NCBI GenBank assembly: GCA_016192705.1 | Contig: JACPTQ010000074.1 | Span: 25,625-89,624, forward strand | Length of the DNA stretch: 64,000 bases | DNA from: Deltaproteobacteria bacterium | GTDB lineage: Bacteria; Myxococcota; JACPTQ01 | Direction of reading: 5' to 3' | In this document: piece by piece, positions 1 to 9,739 of the stretch | How the letters are laid out: each line of letters begins with the position of its first letter | How positions within the stretch are numbered: position 1 is the first letter of the stretch | Position numbers and translations under genes: made by a program | The notes under the pieces: model-generated | Seen by the model: the letters and a program-made list of their open reading frames with translations, nothing else | Told to the model about the DNA's origin: nothing | The model's database searches: none

Positions 1-1
1 C

Positions 2-1681
2 GAGGCGTTCGCGACGTGGATCACGAGCAAGATCGTCGACAGCTGGAAACCCGCGTATCGATTGGCGATGGAGGACATCGTCGATAAGGGGCACGCCATG
101 GCGACCGATGCGCTCGCGGCGGCCCGGAAAATTCGGCAGCCGGTCTTAAATGGGTCGGACGCGGAGGAGGCGTTCGACGCGATCACGTACGAGAAGGGCG
201 CTGCGGTGCTCGGGATGGTTGAGAGTTGGGTGGGCGAAGCGGCTTTCCGAAACGGCGTGCGCGCGTATTTGAAAAAGCACGCGTGGGGGAACGCGACGGC
301 GGAAGACCTGCTCGGCGCGCTGTCGAAAGCGGCGAAGAAGGACGTCGTCGCGGTCGCCGAAAGTTTCATCGACCAGTCGGGTGTTCCGCTTGTGAACATC
401 GAACCCATTTGCGACAAGCGGGGCGTCAAGCTCAAGGTCAGGCAGGCTCGGTATCACGCGCTCGGCGCTGGCGAGCCGCGCGAGAAGCGGAGCGGCAGCA
501 AGCGCTGGGCGGTGCCTGTTTGCGCGCGCTTGGAAGGGGCGGAAAGCTCCGCCGGACACACGGTCTGCGGAGTCGCGTCGCACGAAACATCGACGCTGGA
601 GGTCAAGGGCGCGGCGTGTCCGGTGGCGGTCGTTCCGAACGTTGGCGAGAAAGGCTACTACCGATATTCGTTGCCAGCGGAGTGGATGCAAAAGCTCGTG
701 GGCGCAAGGCTGTCTGCGGCCGAGCGGCTCGGTGTCGTCATGAACGCCGCCGCGCTGCTCAAATCGGGCGCGCTGAACTCGGACGACTTTTTCAATCTGC
801 TCCAGGGTTTCAGCGGTGACCAAGACCGCTTTGTCGTTGACGCGGTCGTGGGTGGGCTTCGGCTTGCCGACGTTGCGCTCGTCGACGACGCTTCGCGCGC
901 CGGATACCGCGAGTTGGTACGACGAACGCTGGGACCGGTTCTCGCGCGCCTCGGCGTTCGCGCGCCGACAGCCCCCGAGGACGCCGACACGAAGCTCCTT
1001 CGGCGCACGGTATTTGCCGCGCTCGGTTCACTCGCGGAAAGTCGGGAGGTTCTCGATGAAGCCGAACGGGTCGCGGACCTTTACTTAGCCGACCGAACAT
1101 CGGTCGATCCGGACCTCGCGATTGCGGCGGCGAACCTTGCATCGCGGCGCGGTGGAGACGCGCGATTTGACGGCTGGGTGAAACTCATTGAAGGGTCGGA
1201 GAACCCGCAGCAGCGCCAAGTCGCGCTATACGGGCTAGGCGGCTTCTCCGAAAAGGGGCTCGCCGCGCGTGCGCTCGATTTTGCGCTCACCGACAGCGTC
1301 AAGAAGCAGGACACGTTTTATATCCCGTCGATCATGTTTAGCCATTACACGACGCGGGATTTGGCGTACCAGTGGCTCAAGGACAACTTTGAGAAACTAA
1401 AGAAGCGGATTCCCGAAAGCCACATCGGCCGCCTTTACGGTGGGTTCGGTGTCTTTGCGTCGCCGGATCGCCGCAAGGACGCGGAAAAGTTCTTTGGCGC
1501 CCCCGAACGAAAACTCGAAGGAGGCGAGCGTCGACTCGCCGAGGGCCTCGAGCTTCTCGATTTGTCGATCGCGCTCCACCGCCGCGAAGGCGAGCGCGCC
1601 CGTCGCTACCTTACGTCGCTCACACCGCAAGGCGCCCCGGTCAAGCGCGTCTCAGAAGCGGAAAAACGGTCCGCGAACTGA
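2..1681 (+). CDS. M1 family aminopeptidase, C-terminal part (5' end outside window)
   Basis: The reading frame is open to the left edge, so the gene starts outside the window; residues such as FATW, SWKPAYRLA and ARKIRQPV precede the first internal ATG. The segment YEKGAAVLGMVESWVG followed by a long alpha-helical C-terminal domain (about 300 residues) is the pattern downstream of the HExxH...E site in ERAP/PepN-like M1 zinc aminopeptidases; YEKGA is the usual position of the transition-state Tyr. The catalytic HExxH lies upstream and cannot be checked. It ends 3 bp before the end of the convergent gene at 1685. Family assignment is confident; substrate and location are unknown. Confidence 0.85.
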   Translation, partial: EAFATWITSKIVDSWKPAYRLAMEDIVDKGHAMATDALAAARKIRQPVLNGSDAEEAFDAITYEKGAAVLGMVESWVGEAAFRNGVRAYLKKHAWGNATAEDLLGALSKAAKKDVVAVAESFIDQSGVPLVNIEPICDKRGVKLKVRQARYHALGAGEPREKRSGSKRWAVPVCARLEGAESSAGHTVCGVASHETSTLEVKGAACPVAVVPNVGEKGYYRYSLPAEWMQKLVGARLSAAERLGVVMNAAALLKSGALNSDDFFNLLQGFSGDQDRFVVDAVVGGLRLADVALVDDASRAGYRELVRRTLGPVLARLGVRAPTAPEDADTKLLRRTVFAALGSLAESREVLDEAERVADLYLADRTSVDPDLAIAAANLASRRGGDARFDGWVKLIEGSENPQQRQVALYGLGGFSEKGLAARALDFALTDSVKKQDTFYIPSIMFSHYTTRDLAYQWLKDNFEKLKKRIPESHIGRLYGGFGVFASPDRRKDAEKFFGAPERKLEGGERRLAEGLELLDLSIALHRREGERARRYLTSLTPQGAPVKRVSEAEKRSAN

Positions 1682-1684
1682 AGG

Positions 1685-2062
1685 TTATTTTTGCTGAATC
1701 GGCGGTGACGCCACACGAAGGTTGATCTCAGCTTCGACAAAACTCCCAAACGTAACGATCTCTTCTCTCGGTGCCGCTTGACCCTCGAGCCGGTCGTACG
1801 CGGACCACAACTGCCGAATCGACATTGTTTCTTCCCACTTGAGACTCGTCAAATCGAAAACGCGCAGAGCCGCACCCTGCGCGGTCGGCAAATCCGCGCG
1901 GTGACACGACCCGCATCGACTCTCGAGAATCCCACGCGCTTCGTCGCGATGGGGGTTGACGGCAGAAACTGCAACCCGCGTCGGGTCCGGTGGTCGCGCA
2001 GTGCAACTCCCGAAAAAGACAAAAAACGCGGCGCCTGCGACGATGCCCGCAGCAGAACGCAT
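1685..2062 (-). CDS. Small c-type cytochrome-like lipoprotein
   Basis: This is a 125-residue protein with a hydrophobic N-terminus ending in FFGSC, a near-lipobox (Cys about residue 20), so probably an exported lipoprotein. A single CGSCH (CxxCH) haem-attachment motif lies near residue 50, inside EARGILESRCGSCHRADLP, the arrangement of haem-binding domains in secreted planctomycete/myxobacterial cytochrome-like proteins. No distal Met ligand can be assigned with confidence. It starts 2 bp after the M23 peptidase gene stop and is probably co-transcribed with it. Electron-transfer function is inferred only from CxxCH. Confidence 0.6.
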   Translation of the reverse strand: MRSAAGIVAGAAFFVFFGSCTARPPDPTRVAVSAVNPHRDEARGILESRCGSCHRADLPTAQGAALRVFDLTSLKWEETMSIRQLWSAYDRLEGQAAPREEIVTFGSFVEAEINLRVASPPIQQK

Positions 2063-2064
2063 CG

Positions 2065-4086
2065 CTAAAAATCGATGTCGTTGGCCTTAAGCCACTTCTT
2101 GAACTCGTCGACTCCGTGGCGCAGTCGATAACGCTTACCGTTTCGGTATTCGTGGTGCTCGAGGTGGATGTGCGGACCCGCGCTTCGGCCTGAGCTGCCG
2201 ACAAATCCGATCAACTGGCCTCTGCGCACGCGCTCACCAATCTCAACGGGAGGATCGTCGAGCTGGTGCGCGTAATAAAGGAGCTTGTAATTGTCGGCGT
2301 TCCCTTCATTCGTTCGAACGACAACGTAATTCCCGAACCCACCGTTATAAGCCTTCTTGACGACAACACCATCGTACAGCGACTGGATCGGCGTCCCAAG
2401 ATGATCCAAGTAGTCGACGCCATGATGAGTCCCCGTGAGTCCGCGGCTCTGATACCCATCCGGCGAAACCTTCAAATTCCCACGAAAATCTCGCCCATAC
2501 TCGGGTGGACGCCCAATCTCCGACTTCATCTTCTCCATGACGAGCGGCTGCACGAGCTCGCGAAACACGCGCCAATACTCCTCGAGCACCGCCGCATTGC
2601 CCTTCGACCGCCATCGCCAAAGCTTCCGCCCAAAATTGGGCATCTCGCCGTGCGGCGGCCACAGCTGAATCTCTTCAAGCGACGACTGCGGGAACTTGAG
2701 CCGCAAAACCGCGGTGGTGATGTCGTGCGCGTTAAAGACTCCGTTTCGCACGAGCTCATCCACAACCTCAAACTCGCGCGTTGGGTTCGACCCCTCCCCT
2801 TCGGGATCGTCTTTCGATGGCCGCCAATCGAGCTTCGGCGCGCTCTTCGACGCGTCCTCGCCAATGGGCGCCGCACCCGCAAACGAAGACACCGCGCCCA
2901 CCGCTCCGATTTGCGCAACACTCGGTGTATCGGAGAGACTCCCCTTGACTGTTTCCCGAAAGAAAAGCCCGCCGCGCTGCCAATAATAAATGTCGATCTT
3001 CGGGTCAGGCCGCGACGGAACACCACCTTCATACGCCACGCGAACTTCCGCTATCTCGTCGTGATCGATGTCTTTGAAGTCGATCCCACGAATCGCGTTC
3101 CGATGGTTCTCTGGCAATACGGTGTAACAACCAAAAACCTGCTCGCCCGCAAGTCGACCCCCGACATACCGCGCCGTCCGAGCCTTTCCATCGAGCGTCA
3201 CGATCGATTGGACGACCTTGCCTCCTTCGCCCTCGCTCGCAATGAGAAGTTCTTTCATCCCCTCAAATCGAACATCAGCCGCCTGCAGGTACAGCGTCGC
3301 GCCCGCGCCCTCGCAAATTCGTCCGCGATACACGAGGCGCATATCGCCTTTCTTCTCGGCGATAACCGCGACCCCGCGCGTTTCCAGGCTGTCTCGAAAA
3401 ACCGGACCAACGAGAATCGTCTCGGGCGACGCATCGTCGACAACATCAACGCGATGAACTTCCATCATGCGGCCAGCTTTAAGCCGCAACAGTTCCGCGA
3501 GTTTCCAGTCGAGCGGAACAAGCTCGGCCTTCTTTCGCACGCGCGGCGCGACCTTCGCCACACGATGGGCCGTCGGGGTGGTGCGCAGAGTCGGCTTCGT
3601 AACCGATGACGAAACCGCCGTCGTCAAAGGAGGAAACTCCTCGCGCGTCGAAAACCCCAAAAGCCGCTCTCGAAACGCAACTTCCCGGACGCCAAAAACC
3701 CACCTGTGTCGCCCCTTGGCCTTCGAATTCTCTTTACCAAGGCGCTCGCGCAGCGCCGGGAGTACACCCTTCACGCCACGTTTGTCGGCGAATCGAATCG
3801 TGACATCGATGAGGCGCGCATCGCGAAACGTGTATAACGCGACCGCGCTGTGCCCCCCGACTTTAATCTCCTCCGAGAACGCGCGATAGGTTTTCGAAGC
3901 AGAAGCGGCGATGTGCGCGCTGTCCTCGCGAAGCCCGCGTGCACGCATTCTCACCTTTTCGACCGGTGCGCCCCATTCGATTCGAAAGAGGTCGTCGAAA
4001 GCGACGTTGCGTGCGGCGGCGCTCGCGGCACCTTCCCCGAGAAGGCCACCACACACGATCGCGACGACGCTGAATAACCGGCTCAA
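2065..4086 (-). CDS. Secreted M23 family metallopeptidase
   Basis: The 673-residue protein starts at TTG, preceded by a GGGGAG Shine-Dalgarno sequence 8 nt upstream, and has an N-terminal signal peptide (LFSVVAIVCGGLLGEGAASA). The last 125 residues form a LytM/M23 domain: HHGVDY supplies the first His and Asp zinc ligands and GPHIHLE the HxH motif. Family members cut peptidoglycan cross-links. The roughly 500 residues before it, rich in short beta-strand patterns, are not recognised; an integrin-like beta-propeller is possible. It lies directly upstream of the haem lipoprotein gene. The enzyme class is confident; the target bond is unknown. Confidence 0.85.
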   Translation of the reverse strand: MSRLFSVVAIVCGGLLGEGAASAAARNVAFDDLFRIEWGAPVEKVRMRARGLREDSAHIAASASKTYRAFSEEIKVGGHSAVALYTFRDARLIDVTIRFADKRGVKGVLPALRERLGKENSKAKGRHRWVFGVREVAFRERLLGFSTREEFPPLTTAVSSSVTKPTLRTTPTAHRVAKVAPRVRKKAELVPLDWKLAELLRLKAGRMMEVHRVDVVDDASPETILVGPVFRDSLETRGVAVIAEKKGDMRLVYRGRICEGAGATLYLQAADVRFEGMKELLIASEGEGGKVVQSIVTLDGKARTARYVGGRLAGEQVFGCYTVLPENHRNAIRGIDFKDIDHDEIAEVRVAYEGGVPSRPDPKIDIYYWQRGGLFFRETVKGSLSDTPSVAQIGAVGAVSSFAGAAPIGEDASKSAPKLDWRPSKDDPEGEGSNPTREFEVVDELVRNGVFNAHDITTAVLRLKFPQSSLEEIQLWPPHGEMPNFGRKLWRWRSKGNAAVLEEYWRVFRELVQPLVMEKMKSEIGRPPEYGRDFRGNLKVSPDGYQSRGLTGTHHGVDYLDHLGTPIQSLYDGVVVKKAYNGGFGNYVVVRTNEGNADNYKLLYYAHQLDDPPVEIGERVRRGQLIGFVGSSGRSAGPHIHLEHHEYRNGKRYRLRHGVDEFKKWLKANDIDF

Positions 4087-4195
4087 AAAAGATCTCCCCT
4101 CAAGTTATTTACTGAAGCAACCCTTTTTTACCAGGATTTATTCCGACTGTCTAGAAAATAGGCCGGCGGGAATGTTGGAACAGCGGTCTCTTTCG
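4087..4195. other. Intergenic region upstream of the M23 gene
   Basis: About 110 bp, AT-richer than its neighbours, between the end of the minus-strand membrane-protein gene at 4196 and the TTG start of the M23 gene. It probably holds the promoter of the M23 gene; no convincing -35/-10 pair or terminator hairpin could be fixed by eye. Confidence 0.3.
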
Positions 4196-4849
4196 TTAGA
4201 AAGAGCCCACAAGGCCGAGGCCAAAACCGAGCGTCCGCGGCGGTGCAAGGTCACCTCGCGATGGGCCGAGTACAAGTGGCGGAATAACCACAGGTGTGAA
4301 TCGAACCGACGGCGGCGCGAGACGCATCGACTGGATAAAGTGCCCTTTCAACATCGTCCACCGCGGCGAATCGTACACCCAGGGCCGAACCCACGACATA
4401 ATCCCGCCCGTCAGGTAGATCGACATCCCCACATAGAACGGCGTCTTGATTTCGTTGATGTCAAAGTAGTTGACCATCCCCCAAATCAAAAGCGCCATTC
4501 CACCGAGCACAAACCCACCGATCACGATGCCCCAAACCGTGTCGCCCTGAATAATCGACCCAAGCCCAGGGAAAACGAACACGTTAAGCGCGAAGTAACC
4601 CATGCGATGCCAGAACGGCTGGTCCATCGCTTTGAGAAGCGCCTGCTTCTGCAGTCCACTCAACCGCGCAAGTCGCTTTTCGGTCTTAAGGTAGTCATCG
4701 AACGAATCGACTGGCGCAAGCTTCAGCGCAAAGACGAGATCCTGATACTCGGCGTGAGTAAGACCCGTTGCCGCGCGGACATTTGTTCCGGCGACGGCGA
4801 AAACCGCAAACATCGCGAAGACCGTTGAGATTCTCTTGATGAATCGCAT
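4196..4849 (-). CDS. Small membrane protein of unknown function, P13-like segment
   Basis: I chose the ATG at 4849 (MRFIKRISTVFAMFAVFAVAG) because it gives a clean signal peptide; an upstream GTG/ATG would overlap the OPT gene. The 217-residue protein has a signal peptide, a short helical segment, then two or three hydrophobic stretches, including FVFPGLGSIIQGDTVWGIVIG, which resembles the glycine-rich 'PGLG..QGD..G' segment of Borrelia P13-type and related small membrane proteins. The C-terminus is Pro/Gly-rich. It follows the OPT transporter gene by 5 bp and is probably the last gene of that transcription unit. Function unknown. Confidence 0.6.
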   Translation of the reverse strand: MRFIKRISTVFAMFAVFAVAGTNVRAATGLTHAEYQDLVFALKLAPVDSFDDYLKTEKRLARLSGLQKQALLKAMDQPFWHRMGYFALNVFVFPGLGSIIQGDTVWGIVIGGFVLGGMALLIWGMVNYFDINEIKTPFYVGMSIYLTGGIMSWVRPWVYDSPRWTMLKGHFIQSMRLAPPSVRFTPVVIPPLVLGPSRGDLAPPRTLGFGLGLVGSF

Positions 4850-4854
4850 TTCGC

Positions 4855-7296
4855 TTACCCCCGCGCTTTCAAGAACCACCCGCGCCCAACCGCATAAAGC
4901 GCAAACACCATAAACGCAAACGGAATGAGCGGTGTGATGTTGCTGTCCGCAATCGTCGGGCCAACGGCGCCCGAAAAGTCGAGCGCCTTCTCAACGCCGG
5001 GGCTTAGCGCGACGAGCGCGAGCAATATCCCCGCGATGCTGCCGCCCGCGATGTAGCCGGACGACATAAGCACAGCCGGGCTCGATTCGGCCTCCGCGGC
5101 GGTCTCTCCCTTTCGCCCACGGTCGACAAACCACCGAACGAGGCCACCAATGAAGATGGGCATCGATGCGGAGAGCGGCAAGTAGACGCCCACCGCGAAG
5201 GCGAGCGACGAAACACGGCAAAGCTCGAGAACAATGGCAATGAAAACGCCGAGCAGCACCAACGCCCACGGGAGTTTCTGCGTGAGGATGCCGTCGATGA
5301 TGAGCGACATGAGGCGCGCTTTCGGCGCGTTGTACTTGACGACGTTTGAGCCGTCGTCTCGCTCGGGAACGACGCCGTTAATTCCGGGGTCGGCGAGGTA
5401 GGCGATGTTGCCATCACCATCGACGAGGTATTTTCCGGGCGCCGTGCCGTTCGTCGGCTCGGTCAAGCGAAGCACGAAATATTCGTTCGCGTCCGCCTTC
5501 GCGTCGGGGCCTGTGAGGCGCTGTTTTTCCGCGCTCGCCGGCATCTTGAACGCCGCCGCCGAAACGCCCGGCGTCACGGCGTACTGAATCTTGCCCGCAT
5601 CGTCGACGAGGTATCTGCCCGCAGGGATTCCGTCTTTCTTCTCTTCGACCTTATAAACAAAGTACTCGGCGGAATCTGTTTTTGCGGCGACCCCGAACAA
5701 CTTCTGGCGCTCCTTGAGCGTCGACGTGTCGATCTTCGCGTCGTAGCTGCGTTTGACGAACGGTCGCGCATAAACCGTCGACGCGTCATTCAAAAGGAGA
5801 AGAATGCCGCCGATGACAAGGGCCGATGTCAGCGCCCCAATGAGAATACTCGTTTGTTGAAAGCGCGGCGTTGCACCAACAAGGAACCCCGTCTTGAGGT
5901 CCTGCGCCGTCGTGCCGCCATTCGATGCGGCGACACAGACAACCGCGGCGATCGAAAGCGCCGTGACGCGGTATTCGGGCCCTGTCCAGCCGAGCGCCAG
6001 AAAGATGAGGCACGTCAAAAGCAGCGTCGCGACGGTCATTCCCGAGATGGGATTCGACGATGATCCGATTTCGCCCGTCAGCCGCGACGAGACCATGACA
6101 AACAGAAAGCCGAACGCGAGGATGAGCATCGCGCCCAGCACGTTGAGCCTCAGCATGGGGGCTGCGGTGATCGCGACCACCAGGAGGGCACACCCGCCCG
6201 CAACGAACTGCCACGGCAAATCGCGCGACGTGCGAAAAACCACCGCCGGCGCCGAGGCGACCATTTCGCCTTTGATGGCCTTAACCGACGTGCGGATGAG
6301 GCCCATTCCCGACAAGCCGCGGTAGATCGCCTTGGCGATCGTCGGAAACTCGCGAATGAGGCTAATGATGCCGCCCGCTGCCACGGCGCCCGCGCCGATG
6401 TAAAGGACGTACGCGCCCCAAATGCTGTTTTTGCCGTGCGTCGCCATCTCTTTAATGGGGATCGTGCCGGGGAAAAGCGGCTCCGTGAGCCCGTCGCCAA
6501 ACAGCTTGATCGCCGGAATGAGGACCAGCGACGCGAGAACACCGCCCGCGACCATGATGCTCGCGATGCGCGGTCCGATGATGTACCCGACGCCGACGAG
6601 TTCCGGCGCGACTTCGCACGACACCGTCCCACCTCTAAAGAACCCGAGCGCGTAGTCGACCGTGTCTTTCCAAACGCGCGTCCCCGACATCAAAAACTTG
6701 TAAGCGACCGCGATGCCGAACCCGGTGAAAACGGTTTTTGCCTCGGTGCCACCCTTCTCGCCCGCGATGAGAACTTCTGCGCAGGCCGTCCCCTCTGGGA
6801 ACGCGAGCTTGCCGTGGTTTTTGACGACGAGCCCGCGACGAAGCGGAATCATCATGAGGATGCCGAGGAGACCGCCGAGCGACGCGACCACCATGACGCG
6901 CGCGAGTTCGAGGTCGTACCCAAGAATCATGATGGCTGGCATCGTCACGGCGACGCCGAACGCGATCGACTCGCCGGCTGAGCCCGTCGTCTGGACGATG
7001 TTGTTTTCGAGGATGGTCGCGGGGCGCACGTTAAACGCTTTCGCGAGCCACCGGAAAATCGTGATCGAGAGCACGGCGACGGGAATCGACGCAGAGACGG
7101 TCATGCCGACCTTGAGTGCGAGGTAGAGCGATGAAGCGCCGAACACGATGCCGAGAACGACACCGACGATGAGCGGCCCGGGCGCCAGCTCGGGGAGGAT
7201 TCGTGACGGCGCGACGTAGGGGTGATGGCCGACGGCGGCGAACTCTGGGTCGACGGCCGGGTCGCCTTTAATAATCTGGTCAGCGGTTGATGACAT
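4855..7296 (-). CDS. OPT family oligopeptide/metal-chelate transporter with duplicated inserted module
   Basis: This 813-residue polytopic membrane protein has the OPT-family N-terminus (LAPGPLIVGVVLGIVFGASSLYLALKVGMTVSASIPVAVLS) and the ENNIVQTTGSAGESIAFG and SSRLTGEIGSSSNPISGMT segments. OPT proteins import small peptides, siderophores or metal-nicotianamine-type chelates. Between two transmembrane segments (about residues 515-650) there is a soluble insert containing two copies of a roughly 37-residue module with the pattern EYFV...E...G..PG.YLVD..G.I.Y...PG. AAGGAG lies 6 nt before the ATG. The gene follows carA by only 30 bp, so it may belong to the pyrimidine operon. The substrate cannot be read from the sequence. 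Confidence 0.9.
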   Translation of the reverse strand: MSSTADQIIKGDPAVDPEFAAVGHHPYVAPSRILPELAPGPLIVGVVLGIVFGASSLYLALKVGMTVSASIPVAVLSITIFRWLAKAFNVRPATILENNIVQTTGSAGESIAFGVAVTMPAIMILGYDLELARVMVVASLGGLLGILMMIPLRRGLVVKNHGKLAFPEGTACAEVLIAGEKGGTEAKTVFTGFGIAVAYKFLMSGTRVWKDTVDYALGFFRGGTVSCEVAPELVGVGYIIGPRIASIMVAGGVLASLVLIPAIKLFGDGLTEPLFPGTIPIKEMATHGKNSIWGAYVLYIGAGAVAAGGIISLIREFPTIAKAIYRGLSGMGLIRTSVKAIKGEMVASAPAVVFRTSRDLPWQFVAGGCALLVVAITAAPMLRLNVLGAMLILAFGFLFVMVSSRLTGEIGSSSNPISGMTVATLLLTCLIFLALGWTGPEYRVTALSIAAVVCVAASNGGTTAQDLKTGFLVGATPRFQQTSILIGALTSALVIGGILLLLNDASTVYARPFVKRSYDAKIDTSTLKERQKLFGVAAKTDSAEYFVYKVEEKKDGIPAGRYLVDDAGKIQYAVTPGVSAAAFKMPASAEKQRLTGPDAKADANEYFVLRLTEPTNGTAPGKYLVDGDGNIAYLADPGINGVVPERDDGSNVVKYNAPKARLMSLIIDGILTQKLPWALVLLGVFIAIVLELCRVSSLAFAVGVYLPLSASMPIFIGGLVRWFVDRGRKGETAAEAESSPAVLMSSGYIAGGSIAGILLALVALSPGVEKALDFSGAVGPTIADSNITPLIPFAFMVFALYAVGRGWFLKARG

Positions 7297-7326
7297 CTGT
7301 TTCTCCTTGAATGGCGTTTCGGGGCG

Positions 7327-8460
7327 TCAGCGCCGCATCAATGCGACGAACCTTTCGAAGTAGACGTGAGCGTCGTGGGGTCCCGGTGACGCCTCCGGGT
7401 GGTATTGAACCGCGAAGGCCGGGCGATCGTTCTGCGCAAGGCCCTCGCAGCATCTGTCGTTGAGGGAGACGTGTGTGACGCGCGCGCGGCCCGTGATCGA
7501 GTCGGGGTCGACGGCAAAGCCGTGGTTCTGCGAGGTGATTTCGACCACGTTTGTTTCGAGGTTCAAGACGGGGTGGTTTGCGCCGCGGTGCCCAAACTTG
7601 AGCTTGAACGTGCGACCGCCGAGCGCGAGCGCCATGATTTGGTGGCCGAGGCAGATGCCAAACGTCGGCACGCCCGATTCGAGAATTGCGCGCGTCGCGT
7701 CGATGGCGTGGGTGAGCGCCGCTGGGTCACCGGGCCCATTCGACAAGAAGACGCCGTCCGGCTTCAACTGCAGCACGTCGCGCGCGGTGGCTTCGGCGCG
7801 CACAACCGTCACGTCGCACCCGACCCGTTCGAGCCGCCGCAAGATGTTCCACTTCGCACCAAAGTCGAACGCCACAACGCGATGCCGACGCGCGGCGTGT
7901 TCGGTCATCGTGCCGTCCGCTGCCGCGTTCGACGATTTCCATAGGGCCGCGGCGCCCGTCACCTCGCGCACCAAGTCGCGCCCCACGAGGCCCGGCGACG
8001 CCTTCGCGCGCGCCACGGCTTCGCGCGGATCGGCGTCAGGCCCCGAGAGGATGCACCCCTCAATGGCGCCCTCGTCCCGAAGGCGGCGCACGAGGACACG
8101 CGTGTCGATTCCATCGATGGCAACGACGCCATGCCGCTCGAGAAACGACGCAAGCGACTCGCGCGCGCGCCAGTTCGACGGTTCGCGACAAAAATCGCGC
8201 GCGACAAACCCCGCGAGGTGCGGGCGCGTCGACTCCATGTCGTCGGGGTTCGCGCCCGTGTTGCCGATGTGAGACGCCGTCATCACAACGATTTGCGCGC
8301 GATACGACGGGTCGGTGAGCACCTCCTGATACCCCGTCATCGCGGTGTTGAAGCAAACCTCGCCGACCGTCGCGCCGCACGCCCCAAACGCGCGTCCCTC
8401 AAAGACCGTTCCGTCGGCAAGCGCCAGGAAGGCTTGTTTCGGCGCCGCATCACGCCTCAT
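7327..8460 (-). CDS. carA: Carbamoyl-phosphate synthase small (glutaminase) subunit
   Basis: CarA hydrolyses glutamine and channels ammonia to CarB for carbamoyl phosphate synthesis, the first step of pyrimidine and arginine formation. The N-terminal CPSase domain (FNTAMTGYQEVLTDPSY) is followed by a class-I glutamine amidotransferase domain with GICLGHQ (nucleophilic Cys) and a C-terminal HPEASPGP holding the catalytic His/Glu. I chose the ATG at 8460 (377 residues, normal length), which overlaps the pyrC stop by 11 bp; the longer upstream start would overlap more. carB is not in the window, which is unusual for a car/pyr operon. Pathway role is confident. Confidence 0.95.
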   Translation of the reverse strand: MRRDAAPKQAFLALADGTVFEGRAFGACGATVGEVCFNTAMTGYQEVLTDPSYRAQIVVMTASHIGNTGANPDDMESTRPHLAGFVARDFCREPSNWRARESLASFLERHGVVAIDGIDTRVLVRRLRDEGAIEGCILSGPDADPREAVARAKASPGLVGRDLVREVTGAAALWKSSNAAADGTMTEHAARRHRVVAFDFGAKWNILRRLERVGCDVTVVRAEATARDVLQLKPDGVFLSNGPGDPAALTHAIDATRAILESGVPTFGICLGHQIMALALGGRTFKLKFGHRGANHPVLNLETNVVEITSQNHGFAVDPDSITGRARVTHVSLNDRCCEGLAQNDRPAFAVQYHPEASPGPHDAHVYFERFVALMRR

Positions 8461-9739
8461 AAACGACCTTACCCCCGACGAGCGTCGCACGAACGCGCCC
8501 CGTCATCGTCGCGCCCATCCACGGCGAATTTCCTGACTTTGAGCAGAGCGACGACGCCGACACGGTCCATTTCTCGTTGGGGTCGAAGACGACGACGTCG
8601 CCCGGCGCACCGGGCGTTAGCGTTCCGCCCGGAAGACCGATCACGTCGCACGGCCCTTTCGACAAGAGGCGGATCGCGCGGCCCATTGAAATCGTCTTTT
8701 GCCGAACAAGGGCGAGTGTCAGCGGCAGCGCCGTTTCGAAACCGACGATTCCATTCGCCGCCTGATCGAACTCAACCTCTTTCTCCACGAGGCTGTGCGG
8801 CGCGTGGTCGGTCGCGATCGCGTCGATCGTCCCGTCTCTCAGGGCGAGAACGACCGCATCGCGATCCGAGTCCCCGCGAAGGGGCGGCGCCATTTTGAAG
8901 TTTGAGTCGTAACCGCGCACCGACTCGCTCGTCAGCGAAAAGTGGTGCGGGGTCACTTCGCATGTGACGCGCACAACCCCGCGCGCACGAGCGGCGCGTA
9001 CAGCCCGAAGCGCTGCGGCCGTCGAAATGTGCGCGATGTGAAGCCGCGCCCCGGGCCCCGCGAGTTCCGCGAGCGCGATGTCGCGCACAACCATCACCTC
9101 CTCGGCTGCCCCCGGATTCCCGCGCATCCCGAGCGCCGTCGAGAGCGGTCCTTCGTCCATCACGCCGCGCGCAAGCGTTCGGTCCTCTTCGTGCGCGATA
9201 ACCACGAGGTCGAGCCCGCGCGCATATTCGAGCGCCGCGCGCATGACCGCCGCGCTCATGATCGGTTGCCCGTCGTCTGACACGGCAACGCACCCCGCGC
9301 GCTTGAGGTCGCCCATCTCCGCGAGCGATTCGCCGATAAGCCCTTTCGTGACGGCGCCGATTGGATAGACGCGGCAGTGCCCAACTTCCTTCGCCCGCGC
9401 GAGAATCAGCTCCGTGACGCCTCGGCTGTCGTTCACTGGGCGCGTGTTTGCCATGCAGCAGACCGCTGTCATGCCGCCCGCGACCGCGGCCCGTGTTCCC
9501 GTTTCAATGTCTTCCTTCCACTCCTCGCCCGGCTCACGCAGATGCGCGTGGATATCGACAAAGCCCGGCGCGACGACAGTGCCACGTGCATCAATGACGC
9601 GGTCGGCGCCGGTCGCAGCGCCACTCCGCTTTTGCGGTGCGCGCGCGATTCGCCCCGCATCGTCGATAAAAACGTCGCCAACTTTGTCGACACGGTTCGC
9701 GGGGTCGACGATGCGCCCGCCCTGAATAAGTGTTGTCAC
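8450..9739 (-). CDS. pyrC: Dihydroorotase
   Basis: Dihydroorotase cyclises N-carbamoyl-aspartate to dihydroorotate, the third step of UMP synthesis. The 429-residue protein belongs to the long, aspartate-carbamoyltransferase-associated class: [16 protein letters not shown] carries the HxH zinc ligands, and AHISTAAAL and [13 protein letters not shown] carry later metal-site residues. Its ATG overlaps the pyrB stop (ATGA, 9736-9739) and its own stop overlaps carA, indicating translational coupling. Both zinc-site regions look intact, so it should be active and not a pseudo-dihydroorotase partner of PyrB. Confidence 0.95.
   Translation of the reverse strand: MTTLIQGGRIVDPANRVDKVGDVFIDDAGRIARAPQKRSGAATGADRVIDARGTVVAPGFVDIHAHLREPGEEWKEDIETGTRAAVAGGMTAVCCMANTRPVNDSRGVTELILARAKEVGHCRVYPIGAVTKGLIGESLAEMGDLKRAGCVAVSDDGQPIMSAAVMRAALEYARGLDLVVIAHEEDRTLARGVMDEGPLSTALGMRGNPGAAEEVMVVRDIALAELAGPGARLHIAHISTAAALRAVRAARARGVVRVTCEVTPHHFSLTSESVRGYDSNFKMAPPLRGDSDRDAVVLALRDGTIDAIATDHAPHSLVEKEVEFDQAANGIVGFETALPLTLALVRQKTISMGRAIRLLSKGPCDVIGLPGGTLTPGAPGDVVVFDPNEKWTVSASSLCSKSGNSPWMGATMTGRVRATLVGGKVVYEA

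Noticed and set aside
2266..3609. Antisense ORF of 447 residues over the M23 peptidase gene
   Set aside because: Composition is Arg/His/Pro-rich with no recognisable motif, while the minus strand has an intact M23 domain.
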